Shown: one piece after another, positions 1 through 6,571 of the stretch | How the letters are laid out: each line of letters opens with the position of its first letter | How positions within the stretch are numbered: position 1 is the first letter of the stretch | NCBI GenBank assembly: GCA_944391265.1 | Contig: CALXSX010000060.1 | Span: forward strand, 1-11,109 | Source: an uncultured Clostridia bacterium | GTDB lineage: Bacteria; Bacillota; Clostridia; UBA1381 | Length of the DNA stretch: 11,109 bases | Direction: 5' to 3' | The notes under the pieces: model-generated | The model's database searches: none | What the model was told of the DNA's origin: nothing | Seen by the model: the letters and a program-made list of their open reading frames with translations, nothing else | Program-made: the position numbers and the translations under genes

Positions 1-1
1 C

Positions 2-571
2 GTAACTCACCGGGGCATAGGTGAATATTTTAATAATATTGATGAACTTATCACCTATCATAAGGAGCTTGGCTGCAAGATATGCGGGCTTGGATGGATA
101 CCGCCGGAGTATCGCAAAACTACGGAGGATTTAAAGGGGTTTATATCCAGAATGAACAAGGTAGTAGAAAAGCTTAGTGAAAATGGCATTGAATTTGCTT
201 ATCATAACCATAGTTTTGAATTTATGAAACTGGGCGGCAAGTACATTATGGATATGCTTCTTGAGGAAACAAATTTTGACTTTATAGTTGACGTTTACTG
301 GGTAGCGTATTCAGGGGTAGACCCTGCAAGATTTATAACAAAGCTTGGTAAAAGGGCAAAACTTTTGCATTTCAAGGACCTGGCGATAAGGGAAGAGAAA
401 ATCTGTATGTGTGAGGTAATGGAAGGCAATCTTGACTTCGACTCAATAATTGCGGCAGCGGACGAAGCCGGATCGATGGCGGCGTTTGTTGAGCAGGATA
501 CGTGCGACAAGGATCCTATAGAAAGTCTTGCTATAAGCTATAGAAACCTTAAAACAAAGGGATTTAACTAA
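2..571 (+). CDS. Sugar phosphate isomerase/epimerase, TIM barrel (5' truncated)
   Basis: This is the C-terminal 189 residues of a protein of the xylose-isomerase-like TIM barrel family (IolE/IolI and hexulose epimerase relatives), probably a cytosolic sugar or inositol-derivative isomerase. The frame is open from base 2 with no stop, so the gene starts outside the window. An internal ATG at 152 would cut the barrel and is not the real start. Family landmarks seen, numbered from the first visible residue: YHNH near 67-70, DVYWV near 97-101, LLHFKD near 121-125, EGNLDFDSI near 141-149 and VEQD near 163-166. The His, Asp and Glu residues in these strands are the usual divalent-metal ligands of the fold. 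The oxidoreductase that follows starts 30 bp downstream on the same strand, so the two are probably cotranscribed. The exact substrate cannot be read from the sequence. Confidence 0.85.
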   Translation, partial: VTHRGIGEYFNNIDELITYHKELGCKICGLGWIPPEYRKTTEDLKGFISRMNKVVEKLSENGIEFAYHNHSFEFMKLGGKYIMDMLLEETNFDFIVDVYWVAYSGVDPARFITKLGKRAKLLHFKDLAIREEKICMCEVMEGNLDFDSIIAAADEAGSMAAFVEQDTCDKDPIESLAISYRNLKTKGFN

Positions 572-601
572 ACAATCTAAATGGGAAGAAAGTGATTTCC
601 G

Positions 602-1558
602 ATGAAAAACGGCTGTGTAGTAGGGTACGGCGCTATAGGCCCCATTCATGCGAAAGCGCTGAAAAAGATGAACTGTTTATATGGCGTATGTGATATAGAC
701 TCTGAAAAGATAAAGCATCTTGACAGCGTGAAAAAATATTCGAGTTATGACGACGTACTGCTCGATGAAAGTGTTGACGTAGTCCACGTATGCACACCGC
801 ACTATCTTCACGCTGAAATGGCGGGAAGCGCACTGGCGGCAGGGAAAGATGTTGTTCTGGAAAAGCCGGTGGGTATTGACAGGAGTTCAGTCTCAAAGCT
901 TATGAACTATAGGGGTAAGCATAAGATTTGTATAATGCTTCAAAACAGAAAAAACCCTTCGGTTTCCTTGATGAAAAAGCTTATAGATGGCAGGAGATAC
1001 GGAAATCTGCTGTCAATTAACGCTCAACTTTTGTGGAGCAGGAACGAGGCGTATTACGCCCATGACTCGTGGCGCGGAAAATGGGATACTGAGGGCGGAG
1101 GGCTCTTGATAAACCAGGCTGTGCACATAATTGATCTTGTTTGCTGGCTTGGAGGGGGATACAGTAGTCTAAGCGGGGGAATATCTACGAGAAAGCTTGG
1201 AGATGTGATAGAGGTTGAGGATACGGCCGATGCTGTTATAGAATTAAAAAGCGGAATTAAAGCCGTATTGTTTGCGACAAATTGTTATCCGGTTAATATG
1301 CCGATGAAGATAGAGGCTGTTATGGAAAACGGAATACTGCGTTATTCCGATAATATGCTGACACACATTACTGAAGATGATGTGGAGGTGTTGTCTTCAG
1401 ACAAGAGAGATTTTCCAGGGAAAGCCTATTGGGGTTCCGGGCACGAGGACACCATCCGTGAATTTTACGATTTCCTGGACGGAAAAAGCGATAGCTACAT
1501 AGATATTTCTCAGGCCTCAGACGCCATGAACGTAATTTTTGATATGTATAAAAAATAA
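602..1558 (+). CDS. Gfo/Idh/MocA family NAD(P)-dependent oxidoreductase
   Basis: The 318-residue protein is a likely cytosolic sugar or polyol dehydrogenase. The N-terminal Rossmann fold carries the dinucleotide-binding motif GYGAIG (8-13) and the typical CTPHYLH strand (64-70). The family signature EKPVG follows at 87-91, with Lys88 the usual catalytic lysine. The C-terminal alpha/beta domain contains GGGLLINQAVHIIDL (165-179), where His175 is the usual active-site histidine. The length suits the family (about 320-390 residues), at the short end. The ATG at 602 is preceded by a weak purine-rich ribosome site (GGAAGAAAG, about 10 nt upstream). It lies 30 bp after the TIM-barrel epimerase, a pairing common in inositol and rare-sugar catabolic operons. 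The sequence does not fix the substrate: inositol, a uronate derivative and an amino sugar are all possible. Confidence 0.9.
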   Translation: MKNGCVVGYGAIGPIHAKALKKMNCLYGVCDIDSEKIKHLDSVKKYSSYDDVLLDESVDVVHVCTPHYLHAEMAGSALAAGKDVVLEKPVGIDRSSVSKLMNYRGKHKICIMLQNRKNPSVSLMKKLIDGRRYGNLLSINAQLLWSRNEAYYAHDSWRGKWDTEGGGLLINQAVHIIDLVCWLGGGYSSLSGGISTRKLGDVIEVEDTADAVIELKSGIKAVLFATNCYPVNMPMKIEAVMENGILRYSDNMLTHITEDDVEVLSSDKRDFPGKAYWGSGHEDTIREFYDFLDGKSDSYIDISQASDAMNVIFDMYKK

Positions 1559-1591
1559 CCGGCATGACGCAGTTGTGCTTTTATAAAGTAA

Positions 1592-1638
1592 GGGTATGTT
1601 TAAAACTCGACAGCTTTTAAACATACCCGTTTTCTTTT
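1592..1638 (+). terminator. Strong intrinsic terminator between convergent genes
   Basis: A perfect 14-bp inverted repeat (GGGTATGTTTAAAA at 1592-1605 and TTTTAAACATACCC at 1615-1628) encloses a 9-nt loop and is followed on the plus strand by GTTTTCTTTT. This is a standard rho-independent terminator for the epimerase/oxidoreductase operon. The folT gene converges on it from the other side and stops at 1637, inside the T tract. The same stem would form in the folT transcript, although the run after it on that strand (TTACTTTAT) is only moderately U-rich. It may therefore work in both directions, more strongly on plus. Confidence 0.9.
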
Positions 1639-2383
1639 ATTTTATAGATAATTTATAAAACAGCTTAAGCAGATACGATACAACATAGCTTTGAACAATG
1701 GTATTTGCTACTTCCTCAATAAGTCGCGGAATATAAAAATAAGCGAAAGCAAGCTTAGAAAGGCTTGGCACAAAAATCATAAGGAGAAAAGTATTTGCCG
1801 TCGTTACTATAAGATTTGATATCATAAGTACTACAAGAACATTCAAAAAATTCTCAGAGTACATTTTCGTCTTTTTAAGTACGGAATTCAGCGCTGTAAG
1901 CAGCAGTGCTGCCGCCCCAAAGCAAATAGGCAGTGCCGTTAAAAATGAGGATTTGTCACCAAATTCCCCTAAAAACCGAGCATATGTTGTTTCAGTTCCG
2001 TACATAAAATAGTTGAAAAGACCGAATGCGATAAAAGCCGAAAATAAAATGACAGACGGGTAAAAAGGAAATTTTTTGTTTTTGAAATACTTCCATAAAA
2101 ATCCTCGCAGTGCGCCTCCTGCTATAGCCGTAATAGTTATCGGAAGCAGGAAACCTCCGTCAGGTTTTATTAAAAATGCGAGAATGTCCATGATTCCCAT
2201 GGTTACAGCGCCGTACAACGGTCCGAACAGCAATGACGGAAGCACTGAAATATAAGATGAAAAACCAATTCTCATTCCGGCACCGCCTCCGAAGTATATC
2301 ATTTGGCTGAAGGACGAGAGAACTATGGCAATGGCGATGAACAGGGAGGTAAGCGTTTGTTTTTTTAACTGATTTTTCTGCAT
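1637..2383 (-). CDS. folT: Folate-family ECF transporter S component
   Basis: This 248-residue integral membrane protein is predicted to be the substrate-binding S component of an energy-coupling factor (ECF) importer for folate; it would need the shared EcfA/A'/T module encoded elsewhere. Several hydrophobic helices are visible. Family features are MRIGFSSYISVLPSLLFGPLYG in the first third, followed by an acidic GIMDILAF helix and a Gly-rich ITAIAGGALRGF segment, with a PRLIEEVANTIV helix near the C terminus. It is longer than the typical 170-180-residue FolT because of an inserted middle region (about 95-145) with extra hydrophobic stretches. I chose the ATG at 2383, not the TTG six codons upstream, because AAAGGGGA sits 7 nt before the ATG and would otherwise lie inside the coding region. 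The THF riboswitch upstream strongly supports folate as the substrate. The gene is a single-gene unit with its own promoter. Confidence 0.85.
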   Translation of the reverse strand: MQKNQLKKQTLTSLFIAIAIVLSSFSQMIYFGGGAGMRIGFSSYISVLPSLLFGPLYGAVTMGIMDILAFLIKPDGGFLLPITITAIAGGALRGFLWKYFKNKKFPFYPSVILFSAFIAFGLFNYFMYGTETTYARFLGEFGDKSSFLTALPICFGAAALLLTALNSVLKKTKMYSENFLNVLVVLMISNLIVTTANTFLLMIFVPSLSKLAFAYFYIPRLIEEVANTIVQSYVVSYLLKLFYKLSIK

Positions 2384-2390
2384 AAAAAAA

Positions 2391-2442
2391 TCCCCTTTCA
2401 AAATACGCAGGGGCTGTAGTAAAAAAAATTTTTTAGTACAGC
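2391..2442 (-). promoter_or_regulatory. folT expression platform: competing leader hairpin and RBS-sequestering stem
   Basis: Two structures lie between the riboswitch and the start codon. First, GCTGTAC-TAAAAAA (from 2442) can pair with the later TTTTTTTA-C-TACAGC (to 2413) in a long hairpin with a single C-C mismatch. Its left arm is the 3' strand of riboswitch helix P1, so it and P1 exclude each other. Second, CCCCT (2413-2409) can pair with AGGGG (2396-2392), which is the Shine-Dalgarno of folT. That short stem is followed directly by A and seven T before the ATG, so it could block ribosomes or act as a weak terminator. The pairing is seen in the sequence; how ligand shifts the balance is inference. 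Confidence 0.55.
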
Positions 2443-2542
2443 GGATGGGGTATTATACCGCAAGTACAACATAAATGTACTTTTCGTTCAGAAACTCTAC
2501 TCCCATTTTCTGACACTTGACGCATAATACCTGCTCTGCAAA
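2437..2542 (-). ncRNA. Tetrahydrofolate (THF) riboswitch
   Basis: Read on the minus strand, this leader matches the THF class element by element. P1 5' strand GCAG is followed by AGCAG (consensus AGUAG). P2 5' strand is GGTATTAT, then GCGTCAAGTG (consensus CGUUAAGUG). P3 is CAGAAA/TTTCTG with an ATGGGA loop, followed by the conserved AACGAA. A hairpin AAGTACA/TGTACTT comes next, then GCGG, the P2 3' strand ATAATACC (perfect 8-bp partner of GGTATTAT), and CATCCGCTGTA closing P1. The loop ATGG can pair with CCAT in the last junction, as in the known pseudoknot. It sits directly upstream of a FolT-type transporter, the classic target of this riboswitch. Established knowledge: the class binds reduced folates and represses folate uptake or synthesis genes. 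Exact ends are approximate. Confidence 0.88.
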
Positions 2543-2545
2543 GTA

Positions 2546-2577
2546 ATATAGATGTGCCTTTCAGGACACATCTATAT
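2546..2577. repeat. 11-bp inverted repeat over the folT -10/start region, possible operator
   Basis: ATATAGATGTG (2546-2556) and CACATCTATAT (2567-2577) are perfect inverted arms separated by 10 bp. The spacer CCTTTCAGGA itself holds a small CCT/AGG dyad. The arm centres are 21 bp apart, two helical turns, as expected for a dimeric DNA-binding protein. The outer arm overlaps the last bases of the -10 box and the predicted start site. It does not look like a terminator because no T run follows on either strand. An operator role is inference; a remnant repeat or a leader hairpin from an upstream start are alternatives. Confidence 0.5.
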
Positions 2578-2604
2578 ATTACCACTTATGAAAGATTTAG
2601 TCAA
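2576..2604 (-). promoter_or_regulatory. Sigma-A promoter of the folT riboswitch transcript
   Basis: TTGACT (-35, at 2604-2599) and TAATAT (-10, at 2581-2576) are separated by exactly 17 bp, one mismatch from consensus in each box. Transcription would start near 2569, about 27 nt before the first riboswitch helix. This makes folT an independent transcription unit rather than an extension of the sporulation cluster that ends at 2630. Confidence 0.75.
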
Positions 2605-2629
2605 TAGTGAATTTTAACGATTTTTATTT

Positions 2630-3733
2630 CTAATTTTGGTTTTGGCATATGAGTTCTGATAGAGCCTCACCGATAAATGCGGCGCTTGTTTTTGCTTCTG
2701 ACAGGGTGTTGCCGTTTGTTCCCATTTCAAGTATCAGGCTGTTTTCCGTCAAGTGCTGATTAAATCTTTCCTCGCGCAGGTTTATCGGGCGCATAAGCCC
2801 GGGAAATTTTTTGTCGCACAGCTGCTGGAGCTTTATAGAAAAATTGAGATTTTTTCTCCAGCCGGGGTGATTAAGACCTGTTCCGTCACTGCCGCAGACA
2901 AGCATCACCTGAGCGGCGTCTGCACCGTTTATATCGGCAGTCAGCTTTATTCTTGTTCCGTCACTTTTTACTATGGCGTCACGATGGACATCGAGCACCA
3001 TTGCGATTGAAGGGTCAGCTGCAATTTGTTCTTTTACCGTTGTAAGAGATCTGCCGTATGCCCCCTGATAGCTTGGATAGTCGTGAACCGTTTTATCATG
3101 AATTACTGCAATACCATTTTCTTCAAGCTTTTGCTTTATTACTTCTCCAACGGCTATGACGTTTTTCTGTTCATCAACACTCCTGCTGTTGTCAAAAGCG
3201 ACGGAGGAATCTTCAGGCGCATAGCTTTCCGTAGTGTGAGTATGAACTATAAGTACCTTCATATCTTTTGGAAATGATATAGACTCGCCCTGAAAATCTT
3301 CTGCCGTAACCTGATAGGTAGTTTCATTGCTTATCTGTGCAGGCTTTTCGTTTATTGTTTTCTCCTCTATTGGCTGTACACTTTCAGAGGGGGCAGGTGA
3401 CTGCTCAGTTTCCTCTGATGCCTGAGGAGAAGGCTGAGGCGTGGCCGGCGCGGGGCTTGGCTCAGCATTTTCAAAAACAGAGCCATAGCTGCCTATTATT
3501 TCGTCCGGTGTTTTATTTTTCTCTTTAATTATAGCGTTTTTTATTTTTTCGATTAAAGACGGTTCTTCACCGTCCGGCAGTGCATCGGAAATGATCGAAC
3601 CTGGATCTTCTGCCCGGAATACGGCGACTGTCTCCGGTTTGCTTTGACTTAACATGATTGCTCCGCAAGCGATTATAACACCGGCTGCCGCGGCGGCTAT
3701 GATGTGTTTTTTTGTAAGAACAAAGCATTTCAT
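2630..3733 (-). CDS. spoIIP: Stage II sporulation protein P
   Basis: SpoIIP is a zinc-dependent amidase/endopeptidase that works with SpoIID and SpoIIM to thin and remodel septal peptidoglycan and drive engulfment. The 367-residue protein has a short basic N terminus, one membrane helix (about 12-28), a linker rich in Pro, Ser and Glu (about 90-125), and a C-terminal catalytic domain. The domain carries the strand-motif IVHTHTTESY (about 162-171), VLDVHRD, and the late LILEMGTNGN segment (about 333-342); these His and Glu residues are the expected metal/catalytic set. The start is the ATG at 3733, with GGAGG 8 nt upstream. A longer frame back to a GTG at 3820 has no ribosome site and is rejected. 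It lies third after spoIVA and the lipoprotein, with an 89-bp gap and no clear terminator, so read-through from the spoIVA promoter is likely. Confidence 0.93.
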   Translation of the reverse strand: MKCFVLTKKHIIAAAAAGVIIACGAIMLSQSKPETVAVFRAEDPGSIISDALPDGEEPSLIEKIKNAIIKEKNKTPDEIIGSYGSVFENAEPSPAPATPQPSPQASEETEQSPAPSESVQPIEEKTINEKPAQISNETTYQVTAEDFQGESISFPKDMKVLIVHTHTTESYAPEDSSVAFDNSRSVDEQKNVIAVGEVIKQKLEENGIAVIHDKTVHDYPSYQGAYGRSLTTVKEQIAADPSIAMVLDVHRDAIVKSDGTRIKLTADINGADAAQVMLVCGSDGTGLNHPGWRKNLNFSIKLQQLCDKKFPGLMRPINLREERFNQHLTENSLILEMGTNGNTLSEAKTSAAFIGEALSELICQNQN

Positions 3734-3822
3734 ATTTGTTTCCTCCGGTATTTTAAATCCGGCGACAGAGCCATCTAAGCTGTGCCGCACGGTTTTATTT
3801 AAGCATTTTTCAAAATGCACTT

Positions 3823-4512
3823 TTATTTGATGGCGGGTAAATACTCCTCTTTTAAATACCCTCTGATTTTTTCGAGCTCAATAGGAAATTCAACAACGCC
3901 TCTTGCGTAGTATGAAAGCTCATAAGGCTGATAAAATATAACGAGTCTCTGACCGTCAAGATAAAATTTATCTTCACGTCCTTTATCAATTTTCGGGATT
4001 TCCCAAAGATCGTGATATGTGTCCGGATCGTTTTTTATTAGCTCGTTCATTCGTTCTTCAAGTATGGACGGATACGTATCATCGTTAAATAAATCGGCGA
4101 GTGTAAGAAGCTGGCCTTTGCTTATATCATAATTTTTTGCCGACCACCAGGTGTTTCCGTGCATGCCGTTTAAATAAACGTATTTTTCGGTAACTACGCT
4201 TATCAGCTGTGAATCATTCCTTTTAACGAGCTGCCTTATCTGTATGCAAGGCGGCGTTTCGCTGCGGCTTTCAGTTTCGGCAGCTCTTTTTTCAAAATCT
4301 TCTATCCATGTGTCCGTTTCCTCGGAGAATACCTCGTTTAATTCACTGAACTCTCCGCTGTCAGTTCCTATTTTAAGTTTTTCCGCGTTGACGGAAACAC
4401 CGTCTGTTTCATGGGAAATGTTTTCAAGCTGAATGTTATTTACGTTTTGCTCACAGCCAGAAGCGATTATGATAAATGCAATGACTGGCAGCAGCTTTAT
4501 AAGATAATGCAA
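3823..4512 (-). CDS. DUF3298/RsiV-like lipoprotein
   Basis: The 229-residue product begins with a hydrophobic signal ending in IASGC, a lipobox with Cys20 as the lipidated residue, so it should be anchored on the outer face of a membrane. The C-terminal half resembles the DUF3298 (RsiV C-terminal) family, often found with DUF4163: YLNGMHGNTWWSAKNYDIS, then GQLLTLADLF, and a final FYQPYEL-YARG-VVEFPIE segment. Family members include extracytoplasmic parts of anti-sigma factor RsiV and of PdaC-like deacetylases, but this protein has no enzyme domain. The start is a TTG at 4512 inside the end of spoIVA (16-bp overlap), with GGTGG about 7 nt upstream and a stronger GGAGGGGAG further up. No ATG precedes the lipobox in frame. 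The overlap implies translational coupling and mother-cell expression during sporulation. The molecular function is unknown. Confidence 0.75.
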   Translation of the reverse strand: MHYLIKLLPVIAFIIIASGCEQNVNNIQLENISHETDGVSVNAEKLKIGTDSGEFSELNEVFSEETDTWIEDFEKRAAETESRSETPPCIQIRQLVKRNDSQLISVVTEKYVYLNGMHGNTWWSAKNYDISKGQLLTLADLFNDDTYPSILEERMNELIKNDPDTYHDLWEIPKIDKGREDKFYLDGQRLVIFYQPYELSYYARGVVEFPIELEKIRGYLKEEYLPAIK

Positions 4513-5975
4513 ATAAGACCACCGCTCCCCTCATTTATTATCCTTTGAAGTGTTTCACGGAGCTTGTTTCGGGACTCTACCGGCATTCTCGACAGTTTGT
4601 TATGCAGCCCTTCGTTCACAAGTTCATACAGTGATTTTCCGAATATATTAGACTCCCATATTTTCTGCGGATCAGTCTCAAACTCTTCAAGCAAATAATG
4701 AACCAGTTCCTCGCTTTGTTTCTCCGTACCGACTATAGGGCTCACTTCCGTCTCTATTGTTGCCTGCATCATATGTATGCTCGGTGCAGATGCTTTCAGC
4801 TTCACTCCGAACCTGCCGCCTTGTTTAACAATTTTCGGCTCATCAAGCTTCAAATCCTCCGTTGACGGCGAAACTATGCCGTACCCTGTCTCACGTACAC
4901 TTTTAAGAGCTTCGGCAATCTTGTCATATTCGCTTTTTTCAGCTGCCAAATCTTTCATTAGACTCATCAGCGACATTTCGTTTTCCACTTCAAAGCCCGT
5001 TTCCTCGCTCAGTATCTTATAATACATCTTTGCAGGGAAGACGGCTTTCATAACAACTTCACCTACTCCGAGGTCCATACCTTCAATGTATGCACTTTCA
5101 ATAAATTCAAGTTCCGATATTTGCTTCGCAAGCGCTCGTGCATGACGCACTTTATTTACGCCGTTCATTTTTTCAAGTATAGACAGATTGAGCTGTTTTT
5201 TTAGCGGATGATTATTTGAAAGACAGGAAATCCATGCCGGGATTTTTATGCTTATTTCCTTAAGCGGGAATTCAAAAAGAACAGTTTCTATAACGCGGTG
5301 AATATCACTTGCCGTGAGATCTGCGCAGCTCAGTGCAATCACCGGAACACCGTATTCTTCTTCCATTTCACTTTTCAGATTCTGCGCGTATTCTGATTCG
5401 GGCTCGGCGGAATTTAAGAGTACGACAAAGGGCTTGTTTATTTCTTTAAGCTCAGTTATTACTCTTTTTTCGGCTGGAACATAATCCTCACGCGATATAT
5501 CGGTTATCGTTCCGTCAGTTGTTATAACGAGACCTATGTTGGAATGCTCGCATATAACCTTCTTTGTCCCTATTTCAGCCGCGTCATAAAATGGGATAGG
5601 GGCATCGTGCCACGGCGTTGATACAAGGCGCGGCTGTTCGTCCTCTATATATCCCAGAGCCGAATCAACTATGTACCCCACGCAGTCTATCATTCTCACC
5701 TTGAGGTGAGCATTGTCACCGAGCGATATGTCAACGGCTTCGTTAGGAATGAATTTTGGCTCGGTTGTCATTATTGTTCTTCCGCCTGATGACTGAGGTA
5801 GTTCATCTTTTGTCCTCTCTGCTTGATAGCTGTTTCTTATGTTCGGTATGACCAACAAGTCCATAAATTTTTTGATGAATGTCGATTTCCCCGTACGCAC
5901 CGGCCCGACTACGCCGATATATACCGCGCCGCCGGAGCGCTCAGCTATATCGCTGTAAATGTTGTATTCTGCCAT
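4497..5975 (-). CDS. spoIVA: Stage IV sporulation protein A, coat morphogenetic ATPase
   Basis: SpoIVA is the mother-cell ATPase that polymerises on the forespore surface to form the basement layer of the spore coat and is also needed for cortex formation. The 492-residue length equals that of the Bacillus subtilis protein. Walker A is GPVRTGKS (24-31, Lys30), the sensor threonines are Thr70-Thr71, and the Walker B-type segment RMIDCVG contains Asp97; these are the positions known from B. subtilis work. The protein ends in the conserved hydrophobic tail GGLICIIL, which contacts the forespore membrane anchor SpoVM. The ATG at 5975 has a strong AAGGAGG site 9-10 nt upstream. It is the first gene of a three-gene minus-strand cluster and has a likely sigma-E promoter in its leader. 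Confidence 0.97.
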   Translation of the reverse strand: MAEYNIYSDIAERSGGAVYIGVVGPVRTGKSTFIKKFMDLLVIPNIRNSYQAERTKDELPQSSGGRTIMTTEPKFIPNEAVDISLGDNAHLKVRMIDCVGYIVDSALGYIEDEQPRLVSTPWHDAPIPFYDAAEIGTKKVICEHSNIGLVITTDGTITDISREDYVPAEKRVITELKEINKPFVVLLNSAEPESEYAQNLKSEMEEEYGVPVIALSCADLTASDIHRVIETVLFEFPLKEISIKIPAWISCLSNNHPLKKQLNLSILEKMNGVNKVRHARALAKQISELEFIESAYIEGMDLGVGEVVMKAVFPAKMYYKILSEETGFEVENEMSLMSLMKDLAAEKSEYDKIAEALKSVRETGYGIVSPSTEDLKLDEPKIVKQGGRFGVKLKASAPSIHMMQATIETEVSPIVGTEKQSEELVHYLLEEFETDPQKIWESNIFGKSLYELVNEGLHNKLSRMPVESRNKLRETLQRIINEGSGGLICIIL

Positions 5976-6013
5976 AAAAATAAGTCCTCCTTAATTCATT
6001 CGTTTATTACAGC

Positions 6014-6039
6014 TATATGCTTGTGCGGGCAAGTTTATT
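6014..6039 (-). promoter_or_regulatory. Candidate sigma-E promoter of the spoIVA cluster
   Basis: On the minus strand AATAAA (6039-6034) and CATATA (6019-6014) are separated by 14 bp, close to the sigma-E pattern of an ATA-containing -35 and a CATACA-like -10. Transcription would begin some 30 nt upstream of the spoIVA start. spoIVA is a known sigma-E gene, which makes this placement reasonable, but the boxes are imperfect and short AT-rich matches are common. Confidence 0.4.
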
Positions 6040-6128
6040 ACATAAATTAAAATGCAGTGTTTTTATACAGCTGTTTCATGAGTGCTTTCGCAAGAGCCCG
6101 CAGAACACCTTTTTATGGCAAAATCGTA

Positions 6129-6157
6129 TTGACAACAAATTAAAAAAAGTATATAAT
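6129..6157 (+). promoter_or_regulatory. Exact-consensus sigma-A promoter
   Basis: TTGACA (6129-6134) and TATAAT (6152-6157) are both perfect and separated by the optimal 17 bp, with an A-rich spacer. The start would fall near 6164, giving a leader of about 40 nt to the ATG at 6205. It lies in the divergent spacer between spoIVA and the DUF486 gene. Strong vegetative transcription of the latter is expected unless a repressor acts. Confidence 0.85.
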
Positions 6158-6204
6158 AACTTAGACAAGATTTTTAATAATTATTTTTTGGGGGAAAATT
6201 AACG

Positions 6205-6552
6205 ATGTACAATACGCTTTTGGCGCTCAGGCCTATAGGTTTGCTTATCATATCGAATATATTTATGACTTTTGCATGGTACGGGCATTTGAGATTTAAG
6301 CAGAGCGCTCTGTGGATAGTGATTTTATCAAGCTGGGGCATAGCGTTTTTTGAATATATATTTCAGGTACCGGCAAACAGAATCGGAAGCCAATATTATA
6401 CAACAGCACAGCTGAAAATTATTCAGGAGGTCATAACGCTGACAGTGTTTTCTATTTTTTCCGTAACGTTTCTTAAGGAAAAGTTTACGATAAATTATCT
6501 GTATGCGTTTTTGTGCATACTTGGTGCTGTGTTTTTCATATTTAAAAAATGA
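6205..6552 (+). CDS. DUF486 / DMT-like small membrane protein
   Basis: The 115-residue protein has four hydrophobic segments (about 8-27, 35-53, 71-88 and 94-112) and the DUF486 (COG3169) signature AFFEYIFQVPANRIGS in the middle loop, followed by LKIIQEVITL. Members are annotated as DMT-family proteins, possibly small transporters, and their substrate is not known. Full length for the family. The ATG is preceded by GGGGG at 6190-6194 with a 10-nt spacer. It stands alone behind a perfect consensus promoter, transcribed away from spoIVA. No convincing strong terminator follows; only a 4-bp stem with a T run is visible near 6557-6573. There is nothing to link it functionally to its neighbours. 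Confidence 0.88.
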   Translation: MYNTLLALRPIGLLIISNIFMTFAWYGHLRFKQSALWIVILSSWGIAFFEYIFQVPANRIGSQYYTTAQLKIIQEVITLTVFSIFSVTFLKEKFTINYLYAFLCILGAVFFIFKK

Positions 6553-6571
6553 TGTAACAAACCTGTTGTTT

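Noticed and set aside
2753..3528. Several plus-strand ORFs of 60-85 codons opposite spoIIP
   Set aside because: They lie antisense to a clear SpoIIP coding region, have no family features and no convincing ribosome sites.
3803..3818. GCATTTT/AAAATGC hairpin between the lipoprotein gene and spoIIP as a terminator
   Set aside because: The stem is short and AT-rich and is followed by TTAAATAAAA rather than a T run, so termination is not supported.
3734..3820. 29-residue N-terminal extension of SpoIIP from a GTG at 3820
   Set aside because: It has no ribosome site, whereas the ATG at 3733 has GGAGG at 8 nt and is followed directly by the expected membrane helix.
6061..6120. GC-richer block between spoIVA and the DUF486 gene as a possible small RNA
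   Set aside because: I could not find a stable fold or a match to a known RNA; short partial pairings only.
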